A stretch of 36,579 nt of DNA from an uncultured Paracoccus sp. (GTDB lineage Bacteria; Pseudomonadota; Alphaproteobacteria; Rhodobacterales; Rhodobacteraceae). Positions 24,574 to 33,845 of the stretch are shown here, piece after piece. How positions within the stretch are numbered: the stretch's first letter is position 1; each line of letters opens with the position of its first letter. A program made the translations under genes and the position numbers. Where the stretch lies: the NCBI RefSeq assembly GCF_945915435.1, contig NZ_CAMEFG010000040.1, forward strand, positions 1-36,579, given 5' to 3'. The notes under the pieces were generated by a model. It worked only from the letters and a program-made list of their open reading frames with translations, was not told the origin of the DNA and did no database searches.

Positions 24574-25425
24574 TCACGCGTCTCCGGTTGCGATGTCAAG
24601 GTCGGGGAAGCTGCCCCATTCGGCCCAGCTTCCGTCATAAAGCGAATGATCGCGGTGGCCCAGCCGCTCCAGCGCCAGAAACAGCACCGCCGCCGTGACG
24701 CCCGACCCGCAAGAGGTGATGACCGGCCGCGACAGATCGACCCCTGCCGCCTGAAACTCGGCTTGCAGTTCGGGGATGTCCTTCATCGTGCCGTCGGGGT
24801 TCAGCAACCGGCCAAAGGGCAGGTTGCGCGCGCCGGGGATATGGCCCGCGCGCAGGCCGGGGCGCGGCTCGGGTGCCTCGCCGCGGAAACGCTCGGGGGT
24901 GCGGGCATCGACGATCTGGTGGCTGCCCAGCTTGGCTGCCGCGGCGACCTGGGTGACGTCGCGCACCAGCGCGGGCTGGCGCTGCGCAGTCAGGTGACGG
25001 TCGCGATGGCTGGGCAGGGCATCGCCGACCGGGCGGCCCTCGGCCCGCCACTTGGCGAAACCGCCGTCCAGCACGGCCACGTCGGTCTTGCCCATCAGGC
25101 GAAACAGCCACCAGACCCGCGCCGCGCTGCGCACAACTGAGGCGTCATAGACCACGACCTGCTGCCCGTCCCCGATGCCAAGCCGCCGCAGCCGCGCGAC
25201 GAATTTCTCGGGCGGGGGGGCCATGTGCGGCAGGTTGCTGCGCTGGTCGGAAATCTCGTCGATGTCGAAGAATCGCGCGCCGGGAATATGCGCGGCGCGA
25301 TATTCGGCAGCGGCGTCGCGTTCGGGGTCCAGGTGCCAGCTTGCGTCCAGGATGCGCAAATCGGGATCGTCCAGCCGCGCGGCCAGCCATTCGGTCGAAA
25401 CCAGAACCCTTGGATCATCGGCCAT
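24574..25425 (-). CDS. sseA: 3-mercaptopyruvate sulfurtransferase
   Basis: Two-rhodanese-domain enzyme that moves sulfur from 3-mercaptopyruvate to cyanide or thiol acceptors. 283 aa. The N-terminal domain is catalytically silent (VVVYDASVVRSAARVWW). The C-terminal domain carries Cys239 in the loop CGSGVTA, the mercaptopyruvate-type signature (thiosulfate enzymes have CRxGx[R/T]). The family element HIPGARFFDIDEISD is also present. The start ATG at 25425 gives the normal MADDPRVLVSTEWLA; the frame stays open further upstream through the smpB region, but that is a shadow. Co-transcribed with tyrB. Confidence 0.94.
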   Translation of the reverse strand: MADDPRVLVSTEWLAARLDDPDLRILDASWHLDPERDAAAEYRAAHIPGARFFDIDEISDQRSNLPHMAPPPEKFVARLRRLGIGDGQQVVVYDASVVRSAARVWWLFRLMGKTDVAVLDGGFAKWRAEGRPVGDALPSHRDRHLTAQRQPALVRDVTQVAAAAKLGSHQIVDARTPERFRGEAPEPRPGLRAGHIPGARNLPFGRLLNPDGTMKDIPELQAEFQAAGVDLSRPVITSCGSGVTAAVLFLALERLGHRDHSLYDGSWAEWGSFPDLDIATGDA

Positions 25426-25496
25426 GAGAGGCACCCCGTCGCAATGCTTTGCCCGGTCCCCGATGTAACCCTCTGCGGCGCGGGCCGCAATGGGGC

Positions 25497-25967
25497 CTAA
25501 CCCTGCTTGAGCAGCCGCTGCTTTTGCCGGTTCCAGTCGCGCTTGGCGCTGGTCTCGCGCTTGTCGGCGACCTTCTTGCCCTTGGCGACGCCGATCTTCA
25601 GCTTCACCCGGCCCTTGTGGTTGAAATACATCACCAGCGGCACCAGCGTCATCCCCTCGCGTCCCACGGCCTGCCACAGGCGCGCCAGTTCGCGCTTTGA
25701 AACCAGCAGCTTGCGGCGGCGGCGTTCCTCGTGGCCGAAGACGCCGGCCTGCTTGTAGGCGGCGATGTAGCCGTTGATCAGCCACAACTCGCCCCCCTCG
25801 ACCGAGGCATAGGAATCCGCGATGTTCGACTGGCCGGTGCGCAGGCTCTTTACCTCGGAGCCGGTCAGGACGATGCCCACCTCCAGGTCGCTTTCGATGA
25901 AGTAATCGAAGCGCGCGCGGCGGTTTTCGGCGATGATCTTGTAATTCGGGTCTGATTTCGTGGCCAT
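25497..25967 (-). CDS. smpB: SsrA-binding protein SmpB
   Basis: Binds tmRNA and delivers it to stalled ribosomes for trans-translation. The 156-aa protein begins [20 protein letters not shown], followed by [16 protein letters not shown] and [20 protein letters not shown]. The basic C-terminal tail [19 protein letters not shown] reaches into the empty mRNA channel. The start at 25967 is the usual one; the extension to 25991 is unsupported. arfB, a second rescue factor, lies 2 kb away on the same strand. The ssrA RNA gene itself is not in the window. Confidence 0.96.
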   Translation of the reverse strand: MATKSDPNYKIIAENRRARFDYFIESDLEVGIVLTGSEVKSLRTGQSNIADSYASVEGGELWLINGYIAAYKQAGVFGHEERRRRKLLVSKRELARLWQAVGREGMTLVPLVMYFNHKGRVKLKIGVAKGKKVADKRETSAKRDWNRQKQRLLKQG

Positions 25968-26019
25968 GACCCCGCACAGATAGGGCCGCACCGGGGCGAA
26001 GTAAAGATCCGCCGCGCTT

Positions 26020-27438
26020 TCAGAAAATCAGCGCGGTCAGCGCCGCCGACAGCAGCGCGGCGGCGGGCACCGTGACCAGCCAGGCCCCGAAGATCGTGCG
26101 GACATGCGAGCGGCGGACAAGCTGGCGGCGCGCCTTTTCCTCGACCGGCAGGGCGGCGGCGGATTTCGCGCGCCGCCGGTCGCGCCATTCGCGGTAAAAC
26201 CCCACCCCGAAGACGCCGCCGACCGCGACATGGGTGGTCGAGACCGGCAGCGCCGCGACCGATGCCCCGATCACCGTCAGCGCCGTCGCCATCAGCACGC
26301 AGAAGGCGCGGGCCGAGTTCAGCCGCGTGATCTTGCTGCCCACCATGTGGACCAGCCGCCGCCCGAACAGGATCGCGCCTGCCGCGATGCCAAGGCCTGC
26401 CAGCAGCGGCATCCAGCCCTCGATCCGCAGGGCGCCGGTCTGCGCGCCCGCGAAGATCGTCGAAAGCGGCGCGATCACATTGGCGGCGTCATTGGCCCCG
26501 TGGGCAAACCCCATCAGCAGCGCGGCGCCCACCAGCGGCAGGCGGAACACGGCCTTCATCGCGGCGCGGGGACGGCTTTTGCGGCGAATCTGGCGGGTGA
26601 CGGCGATGCGCGCCTGCACCCAGGCCGCCGCCGCGGCCGTCAGACCGGCGGTGGCAGCAACGGCGGGCGGCTGCGCAAGCGCCGCGTTCAGGATATTGCC
26701 GACGAACAGCCCCACGGTCAGCGCGATCATCCACGGCAGCCATCTCCGCGCGGCCAGCAGCGGGTCGTCGCGGTCCCGGATCAGGACGTGCAGAAGCGCC
26801 ATCAACCCCGCCGCAAGCATCCCCGAAACCAGCGGCGAGATCACCCATCCCGCCGTGATCGCGGCAAGGCTGTGCCAGTTCACCGCCTGCCAGCCCAGGG
26901 TGACGACGCCCGCGCCAAGGATCGCGCCGACGATGGAATGGGTGGTGCTGACCGGCGCCTCGGCCCAGGTGGCAAGGCTGATCCAGGTCGCGGCGGCGAA
27001 AAGTGCCGCGACCATGATGCGCGCGCCATCGGGCCCCGGCCCGCCTGCGCCGGGCATGACGATGCCGTCGGCCAGCCGCCCCGTCACGCCGCCGCCCGCC
27101 AGCACCGCGCCCGCGACCTGCATCATCCCGACCAGCAGCAGCCCGGTTGTCAGCCCGATAGCCCCCGCGCCCACCGCCGGGCCAAGCGAGTTGGCGACGT
27201 CGTTGCCCCCGATTGACAGCGCCAGGTAGGTGCCCACCGCCAGCCCCGCCACGATCAGCCCGACCGAGGGGTGATGCCCCAGCCCGCCGATCGCCGCCAG
27301 TGCGACCAGCGCCACCAGAATCAGCGCGATGCCGAAGCGGATGACGGGCCGCAGCGACTGGACCGAGGCATGCTCGGCATTCGAGATCCGCCCCAGGTCC
27401 TTGTCCAGTATGGGATAATCGCGCAGGGGCCTGCTCAT
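26020..27438 (-). CDS. Inorganic phosphate transporter, PiT family
   Basis: Membrane symporter for phosphate (with H+ or as a metal-phosphate complex). 472 aa with about 11-12 membrane segments and the duplicated PiT signatures [21 protein letters not shown] (first half) and [17 protein letters not shown] (second half). A soluble, basic loop (~290) separates the halves. The first signature has GGNDVAN rather than GANDVAN, seen in some family members. The N-terminal ~35 residues are a cytoplasmic lead-in. No adjacent PhoU-like pit accessory gene is present. The NUDIX gene lies upstream with a 10-bp gap, so they are likely one transcript. Confidence 0.93.
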   Translation of the reverse strand: MSRPLRDYPILDKDLGRISNAEHASVQSLRPVIRFGIALILVALVALAAIGGLGHHPSVGLIVAGLAVGTYLALSIGGNDVANSLGPAVGAGAIGLTTGLLLVGMMQVAGAVLAGGGVTGRLADGIVMPGAGGPGPDGARIMVAALFAAATWISLATWAEAPVSTTHSIVGAILGAGVVTLGWQAVNWHSLAAITAGWVISPLVSGMLAAGLMALLHVLIRDRDDPLLAARRWLPWMIALTVGLFVGNILNAALAQPPAVAATAGLTAAAAAWVQARIAVTRQIRRKSRPRAAMKAVFRLPLVGAALLMGFAHGANDAANVIAPLSTIFAGAQTGALRIEGWMPLLAGLGIAAGAILFGRRLVHMVGSKITRLNSARAFCVLMATALTVIGASVAALPVSTTHVAVGGVFGVGFYREWRDRRRAKSAAALPVEEKARRQLVRRSHVRTIFGAWLVTVPAAALLSAALTALIF

Positions 27439-27448
27439 CCGCGCGCCC

Positions 27449-27907
27449 TCATGCCGTGGCCGGGGCGGGCAGGCGGCGCAGCAGGGCCTTCAGTTCCGGC
27501 TCTTCGACCAGATCCGCCGCCTGGGCGGGGGCGAACCAGCGGCGCCTGCGCTGCCCGGCCTCGGGGAACTTGTCGGCAAGCCCGGAGACCTCGACGGCGA
27601 AGATGCGCGCCTCGACCGGGATGCCGAAGCCGCGATCCTGCTTCTTGCGGTAACGATAGCTGCCCAATTCGCGCAGGGGCCGGTCGGTGCGGACGCCCGC
27701 TTCTTCCCACGCCTCTTGCAGGGCGGCTTCGGCCAGCGTCCGGCCGGTCATGGGCCAGCCCTTGGGAATGATCCAGCGCCCCGAGCCGCGGCTGGTGATC
27801 AGCAGCACCCGCCCCGTTCCCGGATCGAGGCACAGCGCCGCCACCTGCATCGACACCGGGCGGCGCCCCAGCAGCCGCCCCAGCCTTTCGCGCAGCATCC
27901 GCATCAT
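27449..27907 (-). CDS. NUDIX hydrolase
   Basis: 152-aa pyrophosphohydrolase resembling diphosphoinositol-polyphosphate/diadenosine-polyphosphate-type NUDIX proteins (VLLITSRGSGRWIIPKGWPM at about 34-53). The NUDIX box ends in the catalytic EAWEEAG, but it departs from the G-x5-E-x7-RE consensus. Arg stands where the first Glu is expected and Gln replaces Arg in RE. The metal-binding EE pair is kept. The start ATG at 27907 overlaps the arfB stop (ATGA), so it is coupled to arfB. The frame stays open into arfB, but that part is a shadow. Substrate unknown. Confidence 0.9.
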   Translation of the reverse strand: MMRMLRERLGRLLGRRPVSMQVAALCLDPGTGRVLLITSRGSGRWIIPKGWPMTGRTLAEAALQEAWEEAGVRTDRPLRELGSYRYRKKQDRGFGIPVEARIFAVEVSGLADKFPEAGQRRRRWFAPAQAADLVEEPELKALLRRLPAPATA

Positions 27908-28341
27908 TCGCCGCCGTCCCCGCCATTCGCCGGCACCCGCCCCCGCAGCGCCTTGACCGCGCCGCGCTGCGTCTTGGCCGCCAGCCGGCGGCGTTTGCTG
28001 CCCAGGGTGGGCCGCGTCGGGATGCGCCGCTTGGGCGCGGCCAGCGCCTTGCGGATCAACTCGGCCAGCCTTTCGCGCGCCAGTTCGCGGTTGCGCGCCT
28101 GGCTGCGCGTTTCCTGCGCCAGGATGACGATCGCGCCGTCCGCCGTCCACCGCCGTCCCGCCAGCCGCTTCAGCCGCGCCTTGACCTGCGGCGGCAGATG
28201 GGGCGAGCGTTCCGCCTCGAACCGCAGTTCGACCGCCGTTTCGACCTTGTTCACGTTCTGCCCGCCCGGTCCCTGCGCGCGGGTGAACTGCTCGGAAAGC
28301 TCCCATTCCTGGATGAAGATATTGTCGTCGATATGCAGCAT
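27904..28341 (-). CDS. arfB: Alternative ribosome-rescue factor / peptidyl-tRNA hydrolase ArfB
   Basis: RF-I-domain protein that hydrolyses peptidyl-tRNA on ribosomes stalled at an mRNA end. The 145-aa protein has the catalytic GGQ (Gly26-Gly27-Gln28) in TRAQGPGGQNVNKVETAVEL. The basic C-terminal tail PTRPTLGSKRRRLAAKTQRG occupies the mRNA channel, which separates it from true release factors that carry a codon-recognition domain. In alphaproteobacteria it backs up the tmRNA-SmpB route. Followed with a 4-nt overlap by the NUDIX gene; pbpC is upstream, 55 bp away on its 3' side. Confidence 0.95.
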   Translation of the reverse strand: MLHIDDNIFIQEWELSEQFTRAQGPGGQNVNKVETAVELRFEAERSPHLPPQVKARLKRLAGRRWTADGAIVILAQETRSQARNRELARERLAELIRKALAAPKRRIPTRPTLGSKRRRLAAKTQRGAVKALRGRVPANGGDGGE

Positions 28342-28396
28342 GGGCCGAATATGTCGCGTAATCGCGTTAAGAAAAGCCTAATCTGCGCAAAGCACG

Positions 28397-30463
28397 TCAC
28401 TTTGATGGTAGGTGCAGCCGGATTGACGCGGTCGAGGACGCGCCTGCCGCGTCGATGACCGTCAGGCGGGCGAATCCGGGACCGGGATTGGGCAGGACGG
28501 CTTCGGGTTGGTTCTGCCCCGTCGCGACGGCGTGGCCGTTCAGCAAAAAGCTGTAGGGCGCCCGCCCGCCCCGCGCCTTGGCGGTCAGCGGGCCGGTCGC
28601 GTCCATCTCGGCCCCGTCGGGGGGAAAGGTCAGTTCAAGCCCGTCGCCGGGCCGGGGCCGGGCGGCCAGGGCGCTGGCCTGCCCGGCGGGGGCAAAGCGG
28701 CGCAGCGGCACGGGCAGGGCGCTGTTCGGGACCGTGAGCGCCTGCGGCGGCGGGGCGGGCAGGGGCACATGGGCCAGCATGTCGAACAGGTCGAACATCA
28801 CCGGCGCGGCCAGATCGCCCCCGAAGGCGCCGGGAACCGGCGTGCCGTCGGGCCGCCCCAGCCAGACCGCGACGACATGGCCCCCGTCGAAGCCCACCGC
28901 CAGCGCATCGCGATGCCCGTAGGATGTCCCCGTCTTCCACGCGATGCGCCCGGTGGCGGTGCCGGTGGGCGTCGGGGTCTGCGCCAGGATATTGGCCACC
29001 TGCCAGGCGGCGGTGCGGCTGAACATCGCCAGGGGCTGTTCCTGCCCCCCGCCCGGCAGGGCCGAGAACCGGACACCCCGCCCGCCCCGCGCCAACGCGC
29101 CGTAGCCCTGCGCCAGTTCCTCCAGCGTGACGCCCGCGCCGCCAAGCACGACCGCCAGCCCCGGCCCGCCGCCCTCCAGCCGCAGGCGGATGCCGCCCCG
29201 CTCCAGCGCCTGCGCGATGCGGTGGGGGCCGACCGCCTCGGCCAGCTTGACCACGGGGATATTCAGCGACCACACCAGCGACTGGCGCAGGCTGACCGTG
29301 CCGCGGAAATGGCGGTCGAAGTTCTGGGGCTGCCAGCGCCCGAAGGTGGCGGGGCGATCCTCGATCAGGGTCTCGGGATGGGCGATGCCGTCGTCGAAGG
29401 CCAGACCGTAGACGAAGGGCTTCAGCGTCGATCCGGGCGAGCGCACGGCCCGCGTCATGTCGATGAAGCCCCCCGATCGCCCGCCCGTCCACTCGGCCGC
29501 ACCGACCGAGGCCAGGATCTCCCCGCTGCGATGATCCGCCATCACGATGGCGGCGGAAACGCGCGCGCCGTGCCTGCCGGTGGCGCGGGCGGCAAGCGCC
29601 TCGGCACGGCGTTGCAGGCGGGGGTCGATGGTCGTCTCGATCCGCGTGGCGCCGGGATGCGCGCGCGCCAGCCGCGCCGCAAGCAGCGGCGCCAGGGCGG
29701 GAAAGGCGCGGCGGACCTGCGGCACCGGCTCGGCCAGCGCGGCCCGTGCATCCTCGTCCGCGATCACGCCAAGCGCCGCGGCGCGCGCCAGCACCCGGTC
29801 GCGGGCCGCTTCGGCCGCCTGCGGATGGCGGTCGGGACGGCGGCGCTCGGGCGCCTGCGGCAGCGCGACCAGCAGCGCGGCCTGCGCGGGCGTCAGGCGG
29901 CGCGGTTCCTTCGCGAACCATTGCAGCGAGGCCGCGCGGACCCCCTCGACATTCGCGCCGTAAGGGGCAAGGCGCAGGTAAAGCTGCACGATCCGGTCCT
30001 TGTCCAGCCGCCGCTCCAACGCCAGGGCGACGCGGACCTGCCGCAGCTTGCCCGCCCATTGGCCGGTCGGCCCGTCCTCCAGCAGCCGCGCCACCTGCAT
30101 CGTCAGGGTCGAGCCGCCCGAGACCACTCGCCCATGCCGCACCGCCTGAACACCCGCGCGCAGCATCGCCCGCCCATCGACGCCGCGATGGCGGTGAAAG
30201 CGCCGGTCCTCCCAGGCCAGCAACATCTCGACCAGCAGCGGATCGACCGGGCCGGGGTCCAGCCGCCAGCGCCCGTCGGCGACCTGGAAGGCACGCAGCA
30301 ACGTCCCGTCGCGGGCCAGGACCTCGGTTCCCACGGAAATGTCCAGCAAGGGCAATTCGGTCGCATCCACCCAATCGTCGAATCGGTCGCGCGCCCCGGC
30401 CAGCACGGCCATCAGGGCGGCCAGCGCAAGGATCGCAAGGGCAAGGCGGGGCCGAGGAGTCAT
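28397..30463 (-). CDS. pbpC: Penicillin-binding protein 1C
   Basis: Bifunctional peptidoglycan glycosyltransferase/transpeptidase in the inner membrane. The 688-aa protein has an N-terminal membrane anchor (~7-23). The GT51 domain has catalytic Glu85 (EDRRFHRHRGVD) and GGSTLTMQVARLL. The transpeptidase domain has nucleophile Ser345 (STLK), SLN (399-401) and KTGTS (510-514). A C-terminal BiPBP_C domain lies at ~600-688 (LTFPPDGAEMDATGPL). All catalytic motifs are intact. ATG 30463 has AGGAG directly upstream... of the MTPRPRLALAIL N-terminus; ATG 30481 is in frame but has no ribosome-binding site. pbpC usually neighbours an alpha-2-macroglobulin gene (yfhM); none is seen here. Confidence 0.94.
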   Translation of the reverse strand: MTPRPRLALAILALAALMAVLAGARDRFDDWVDATELPLLDISVGTEVLARDGTLLRAFQVADGRWRLDPGPVDPLLVEMLLAWEDRRFHRHRGVDGRAMLRAGVQAVRHGRVVSGGSTLTMQVARLLEDGPTGQWAGKLRQVRVALALERRLDKDRIVQLYLRLAPYGANVEGVRAASLQWFAKEPRRLTPAQAALLVALPQAPERRRPDRHPQAAEAARDRVLARAAALGVIADEDARAALAEPVPQVRRAFPALAPLLAARLARAHPGATRIETTIDPRLQRRAEALAARATGRHGARVSAAIVMADHRSGEILASVGAAEWTGGRSGGFIDMTRAVRSPGSTLKPFVYGLAFDDGIAHPETLIEDRPATFGRWQPQNFDRHFRGTVSLRQSLVWSLNIPVVKLAEAVGPHRIAQALERGGIRLRLEGGGPGLAVVLGGAGVTLEELAQGYGALARGGRGVRFSALPGGGQEQPLAMFSRTAAWQVANILAQTPTPTGTATGRIAWKTGTSYGHRDALAVGFDGGHVVAVWLGRPDGTPVPGAFGGDLAAPVMFDLFDMLAHVPLPAPPPQALTVPNSALPVPLRRFAPAGQASALAARPRPGDGLELTFPPDGAEMDATGPLTAKARGGRAPYSFLLNGHAVATGQNQPEAVLPNPGPGFARLTVIDAAGASSTASIRLHLPSK

Positions 30464-30671
30464 CGCGGGACGTCGGGGCATTTCCAGAAAACCGGCAGCG
30501 CGCCAAAAGATGCGCGCAACGAAACCCTACGCCTTCCCGCCTGGCCGGGAAACCGCCGAAATGCCGCCCTGCGCCGAAAATCCGCGCGCGGCGCCCGCTA
30601 TTTCTTCATCACAAAAATACCCAAATCCGGCATTGCAACCGGCACAAGGCCTGCAAATCCCGTGCGGCGGA

Positions 30672-32312
30672 TCAGCCCTTCCCATCCCCGAAAAGCCCCT
30701 TCAACCCCCGCGACAGCAGCCCCGAGACGGTGGGCCTCGGCTGATGGATGAAGGGCAGGGGGCGGCAGACCTCCATCGCGGCGATGCCGACGCGGGCGGT
30801 CAGGGCGCCGTTGACGACGCCTTCGCCGAAGCGGCGGCTCAGCTTCGCCATCAGCCCGCCGCCGACCACGGTCTGCACCAGGTCGTCGCCCGCCGCCACC
30901 GCGCCGGTGGCGATCAGATGGGCCATCACCGTGCGCGCCAGCCGCCAGCCGCCGACGGAACCGGCGCGCCCGCCGTAGATCTCGGCCATGCGGCGGATCA
31001 TGCGCATGTTGGCGACCAGCGCGGCGGCGACATCGACCAGCGCCAGGGGGATCAGCGCGGTCGCGGCGGCGACGGTGCGGGCGGCGGCCTCGATCTCGCG
31101 CCGGGCCTGGCGGTCCAGGTCGGTCAGCAGGGCGGTCTCGGCCAGCGCCAGCAGATCGCGCGCCTCGAATGCCTCGTCGCCGTGGCGCGCCAGATGCGCG
31201 CGCCCCACGCCCATTTCCGGGCGGCCCGCGTAAAGCCGCGACAGCCGGGCGCTTACCTCGCGCGCCTCGGCCAGGTCGCCCGAGGCCAGCGCGGCCCCCG
31301 CGTCCCGCCCGATCCGGTCGATGGCGGCAAGGCGCGACCATGCCCGGTATTCGCGCCACGCCATCGCCAGCGAGGCCAGCGCGAAAACCCCGATCAGCCC
31401 GATCCCCAGCCAACCCAGCAGGGGGTAGCGGTCCAGCAGGTCAGCAAAGAAGCGCAGCGCCGCAACCCCCAGCAGGAAGGACAGCAGCGCTACCCCGCTG
31501 TTGAGGAAAAGCCGCGTCACCCGCGAGGGCCGCCCGCCCAACACGCGCGAGACCATCATCATCGTGCGCGGCTGCGGCAGGGAACCATCCAGCCCGTCGT
31601 CGACCGGAGGGGCATCAGCGGGCGATGGCCCGCCCTCTGTCCGGCGCAAAGGCCGCCGGTTGCGCCCGTCGTCACGCAAGCCCCCGGATCCGCCCGCCTT
31701 GCCAGAGGGCGCGCCGACAGGCCCTTGGTCGCGCGCATCCGCAGCCCCGTCCCCATGAAAGGCCGTGCCGCCAATCGCCATCCCGCCGCCGCGCCCCGAT
31801 CCGCTTCCGGTTTCGCCGCTTCCGCTGCCGGTTCCTGCCCGGCCGCCTCTTCGGCCTTCTGATCCGAGGCCGGTTCCGCCACCTGTTCCTCCGCCTGCGC
31901 CGCCGCCCGCAAGGAAGGCCCCTCGGCCGCCGTCTCCTCGGCCCGCCGGACCGCCTGCCTTGCCTGCGCGACTGCCCGTTTCGCCATCGACGCCGTGGCC
32001 AGCGCCGCCACCGCTGGACCCCGAACCCACCGGATCGCCAGCCGCGCTATCCGTGCCGCCGCCCGTCCCCGTTCCGCCGCGTGGCGCCTTGCCCGCTGCC
32101 GTCCCGCCGTCGGGCCGGTCGGCGATGCCGCCCCCGGCGCGGGGGATTCCGGCCTGTCCTTGCGGCCCCGGACCCTCTTGCCGGTGGCCGCTGTCCGGGG
32201 GCGATCCCTCGTCCCTTGCCGCAAGATGCGGGCGCGGTGCGTGGGGCGCTGCGGCGGACGGCTCGATCTCGACCAGCAGGGGCTTGCGGCGCTTGGGGGT
32301 GTCGTCGGTCAT
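30672..32312 (-). CDS. YcjF-like membrane protein (TIGR01620/DUF697) with an unusual Gly-rich linker
   Basis: 546 aa. After a short basic start (MTDDTPKRRKPLLVEIEP) come about 210 residues of low-complexity Gly/Ser/Thr sequence. The conserved family part follows: ADAPPVDDGLDG, two membrane helices (LFLNSGVALLSFLLGVAALRF and WLGIGLIGVFALASLAMAW), and the DUF697 C-terminal domain (IEAAARTVAAATALIPLALVD, then GRAGSVGGWRLARTVMAHL). In E. coli the homologue is linked to envelope stress with YcjX, which lies 9 bp upstream here too. In the linker the preferred-codon signal shifts to another frame, which reads Ala/Glu/Gln-rich. The functional core is intact. Confidence 0.85.
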   Translation of the reverse strand: MTDDTPKRRKPLLVEIEPSAAAPHAPRPHLAARDEGSPPDSGHRQEGPGPQGQAGIPRAGGGIADRPDGGTAAGKAPRGGTGTGGGTDSAAGDPVGSGSSGGGAGHGVDGETGSRAGKAGGPAGRGDGGRGAFLAGGGAGGGTGGGTGLGSEGRRGGRAGTGSGSGETGSGSGRGGGMAIGGTAFHGDGAADARDQGPVGAPSGKAGGSGGLRDDGRNRRPLRRTEGGPSPADAPPVDDGLDGSLPQPRTMMMVSRVLGGRPSRVTRLFLNSGVALLSFLLGVAALRFFADLLDRYPLLGWLGIGLIGVFALASLAMAWREYRAWSRLAAIDRIGRDAGAALASGDLAEAREVSARLSRLYAGRPEMGVGRAHLARHGDEAFEARDLLALAETALLTDLDRQARREIEAAARTVAAATALIPLALVDVAAALVANMRMIRRMAEIYGGRAGSVGGWRLARTVMAHLIATGAVAAGDDLVQTVVGGGLMAKLSRRFGEGVVNGALTARVGIAAMEVCRPLPFIHQPRPTVSGLLSRGLKGLFGDGKG

Positions 32313-32321
32313 GTCATCACC

Positions 32322-33692
32322 TCAGATACGGTCGCCGATCAGGAATTCCGCCGCGCGGTCCAGCCGGATATGCGGGGGGCCGTCGCCTTCGCGCAGGGTG
32401 TTGGGGGCGGGGGCGAAGTCCATGATCTCGTAATCCGCGCCCAGCCATTCCGCCGCGCCCTGCCGGGCGGGGGTCAGCAGTTCGGCAGGGTTGAGCGGCA
32501 GTTCGCCCGGATAAAAGGCCGCCTGGCGTCCGTCCATCAGGGTGCCGCGCACGGCGGGCAGGTCCTCGCCGTCGCGGTGGATGATTTCCTCGGTGGTGCA
32601 GCGCAGCGAGGCGATCGACATCGCCTCGGTCCGCGCACCCGCGAAATCGGCGCGGTCGCGCGCCTCGCGCAGCATGGCCGAGGTGATGTTGGTCAGCCGC
32701 CCGTGCTGGCTCTGGTGCAGGTGGTCGGCCTTGGTGGCGGCGAACAGGATCCGCTCGACCCGGCGGCTGCCCAGGATCTGCGACAGCCAGCCCGCGCGGC
32801 CGGGCCGGAAGGCGCCCAGGATGTCGGCCATCGCGCGGCGCATGTCCTCGACCGCGCGGGGACCTGCGTGGATCGCGCCAAGCACGTCCATCAGCACCAC
32901 CTGCCGGTCCAGCCGGGCGAAATGGTTGCGGAAGAAGGGCTTGACCACGCGCGCCTTGTAGGCCTCGAACCGGCGGCGGAACTCGGCGTGGATGGGGCCT
33001 TGCGCGAAACCCTCGGGCAGGGGGGCGAAGGTCAGCGCGGGCGATCCCGCCATCTCGCCCGGCATCAGGAAGCGGCCCGGCGTGCAGTCGGACCAGCCCG
33101 CTTCGCGCGCGGCGTGAAGATGGGCGGTATAGGCCCCGGCCAGTTCCTGCGCGGCGGTCTCGGTAAAGGGCGTGTCGGGACCGATGCCGCGCAGCGCGGC
33201 GGCGAAAGCGTCCGCGCCGGGACGGCCCGCCATCCGTTCCAGCACCTCGTCCGACCACTGGCGATAGGTCTTGTCCATCAGCCGCAGGTCCAGCAGCCAT
33301 TCGCCGGGATAGTCGATGATGTCCAGGTGCAGCGCCTGCTGGCCGCGCAGCCCGGCGATCATGCCGCGCGGCTGGACGCGCAGGGACAGGCGCAATTCGC
33401 TGACGTGGCGGGTGCCCTCGGGCCAATGCGGATCGGGTCCGGTCATGGCGGCCAGGTGGCGTTCGTATTCGAAACGCGGGATGGTGTCGTTGGGCTGGGG
33501 TTGCAGCCATGCCGCCTTGATCGCGCCATCCGCCGCCGCGCGCAGCCCGTGCATCCGCCCCCGGTCCAGCAGGTTCGCCACCAGCGAGGTGATGAACACC
33601 GTCTTGCCCGCCCGCGACAGCCCCGTCACGCCAAGCCGGATGACCGGGTCCGACAGGCCCAGCCCCCGCATCAGATCGTCGCCGATTCCCAT
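32322..33692 (-). CDS. ycjX: YcjX-family predicted GTPase/NTPase (DUF463)
   Basis: P-loop protein of 456 aa. Walker A is GLSRAGKT (24-31) and the probable Walker B/switch is LDIIDYPGEWLLDL. The family segments QPQPNDTIPRFEYERHL, DKTYRQWSDEVLERM, PFFRNHFARLDRQVVLMDVLGA and FAATKADHLH (an NKxD-like specificity loop, TKAD) are present. In E. coli ycjX belongs to the phage-shock/envelope-stress set with ycjF, and that order is kept here. The ATG at 33692 gives the usual MGIGDDLMRGLGL start. Divergent from the aminotransferase gene across 153 bp. Confidence 0.93.
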   Translation of the reverse strand: MGIGDDLMRGLGLSDPVIRLGVTGLSRAGKTVFITSLVANLLDRGRMHGLRAAADGAIKAAWLQPQPNDTIPRFEYERHLAAMTGPDPHWPEGTRHVSELRLSLRVQPRGMIAGLRGQQALHLDIIDYPGEWLLDLRLMDKTYRQWSDEVLERMAGRPGADAFAAALRGIGPDTPFTETAAQELAGAYTAHLHAAREAGWSDCTPGRFLMPGEMAGSPALTFAPLPEGFAQGPIHAEFRRRFEAYKARVVKPFFRNHFARLDRQVVLMDVLGAIHAGPRAVEDMRRAMADILGAFRPGRAGWLSQILGSRRVERILFAATKADHLHQSQHGRLTNITSAMLREARDRADFAGARTEAMSIASLRCTTEEIIHRDGEDLPAVRGTLMDGRQAAFYPGELPLNPAELLTPARQGAAEWLGADYEIMDFAPAPNTLREGDGPPHIRLDRAAEFLIGDRI

Positions 33693-33845
33693 CCCGCCCC
33701 CGGTCGTTCATGCCCTGCGCGTCAAGATAGGCGGCGCGGGGGCGGATGTGTAGGGCGCATGGCGGGCCTGCGCCGTTTGCGCATTGCACTTTCCGCCCCG
33801 CAGGCGCAGTTTCCCGCCATTCCACGCCACGAGGGAGAGACGGGC

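Noticed and set aside
24574..25977. 467-codon minus-strand frame as an SmpB-SseA fusion
   Set aside because: The upstream part is smpB DNA read in the wrong frame; smpB and sseA each have their own normal start and stop.
28508..30751. 747-codon plus-strand open frame
   Set aside because: Shadow of pbpC, whose catalytic motifs are all intact on the minus strand.
31995..33845. Upstream part of the 1018-codon plus-strand frame that ends in the aminotransferase
   Set aside because: It is antisense to ycjX and the YcjF-like gene. The real aminotransferase begins at 33846, with a good ribosome-binding site and normal family length.
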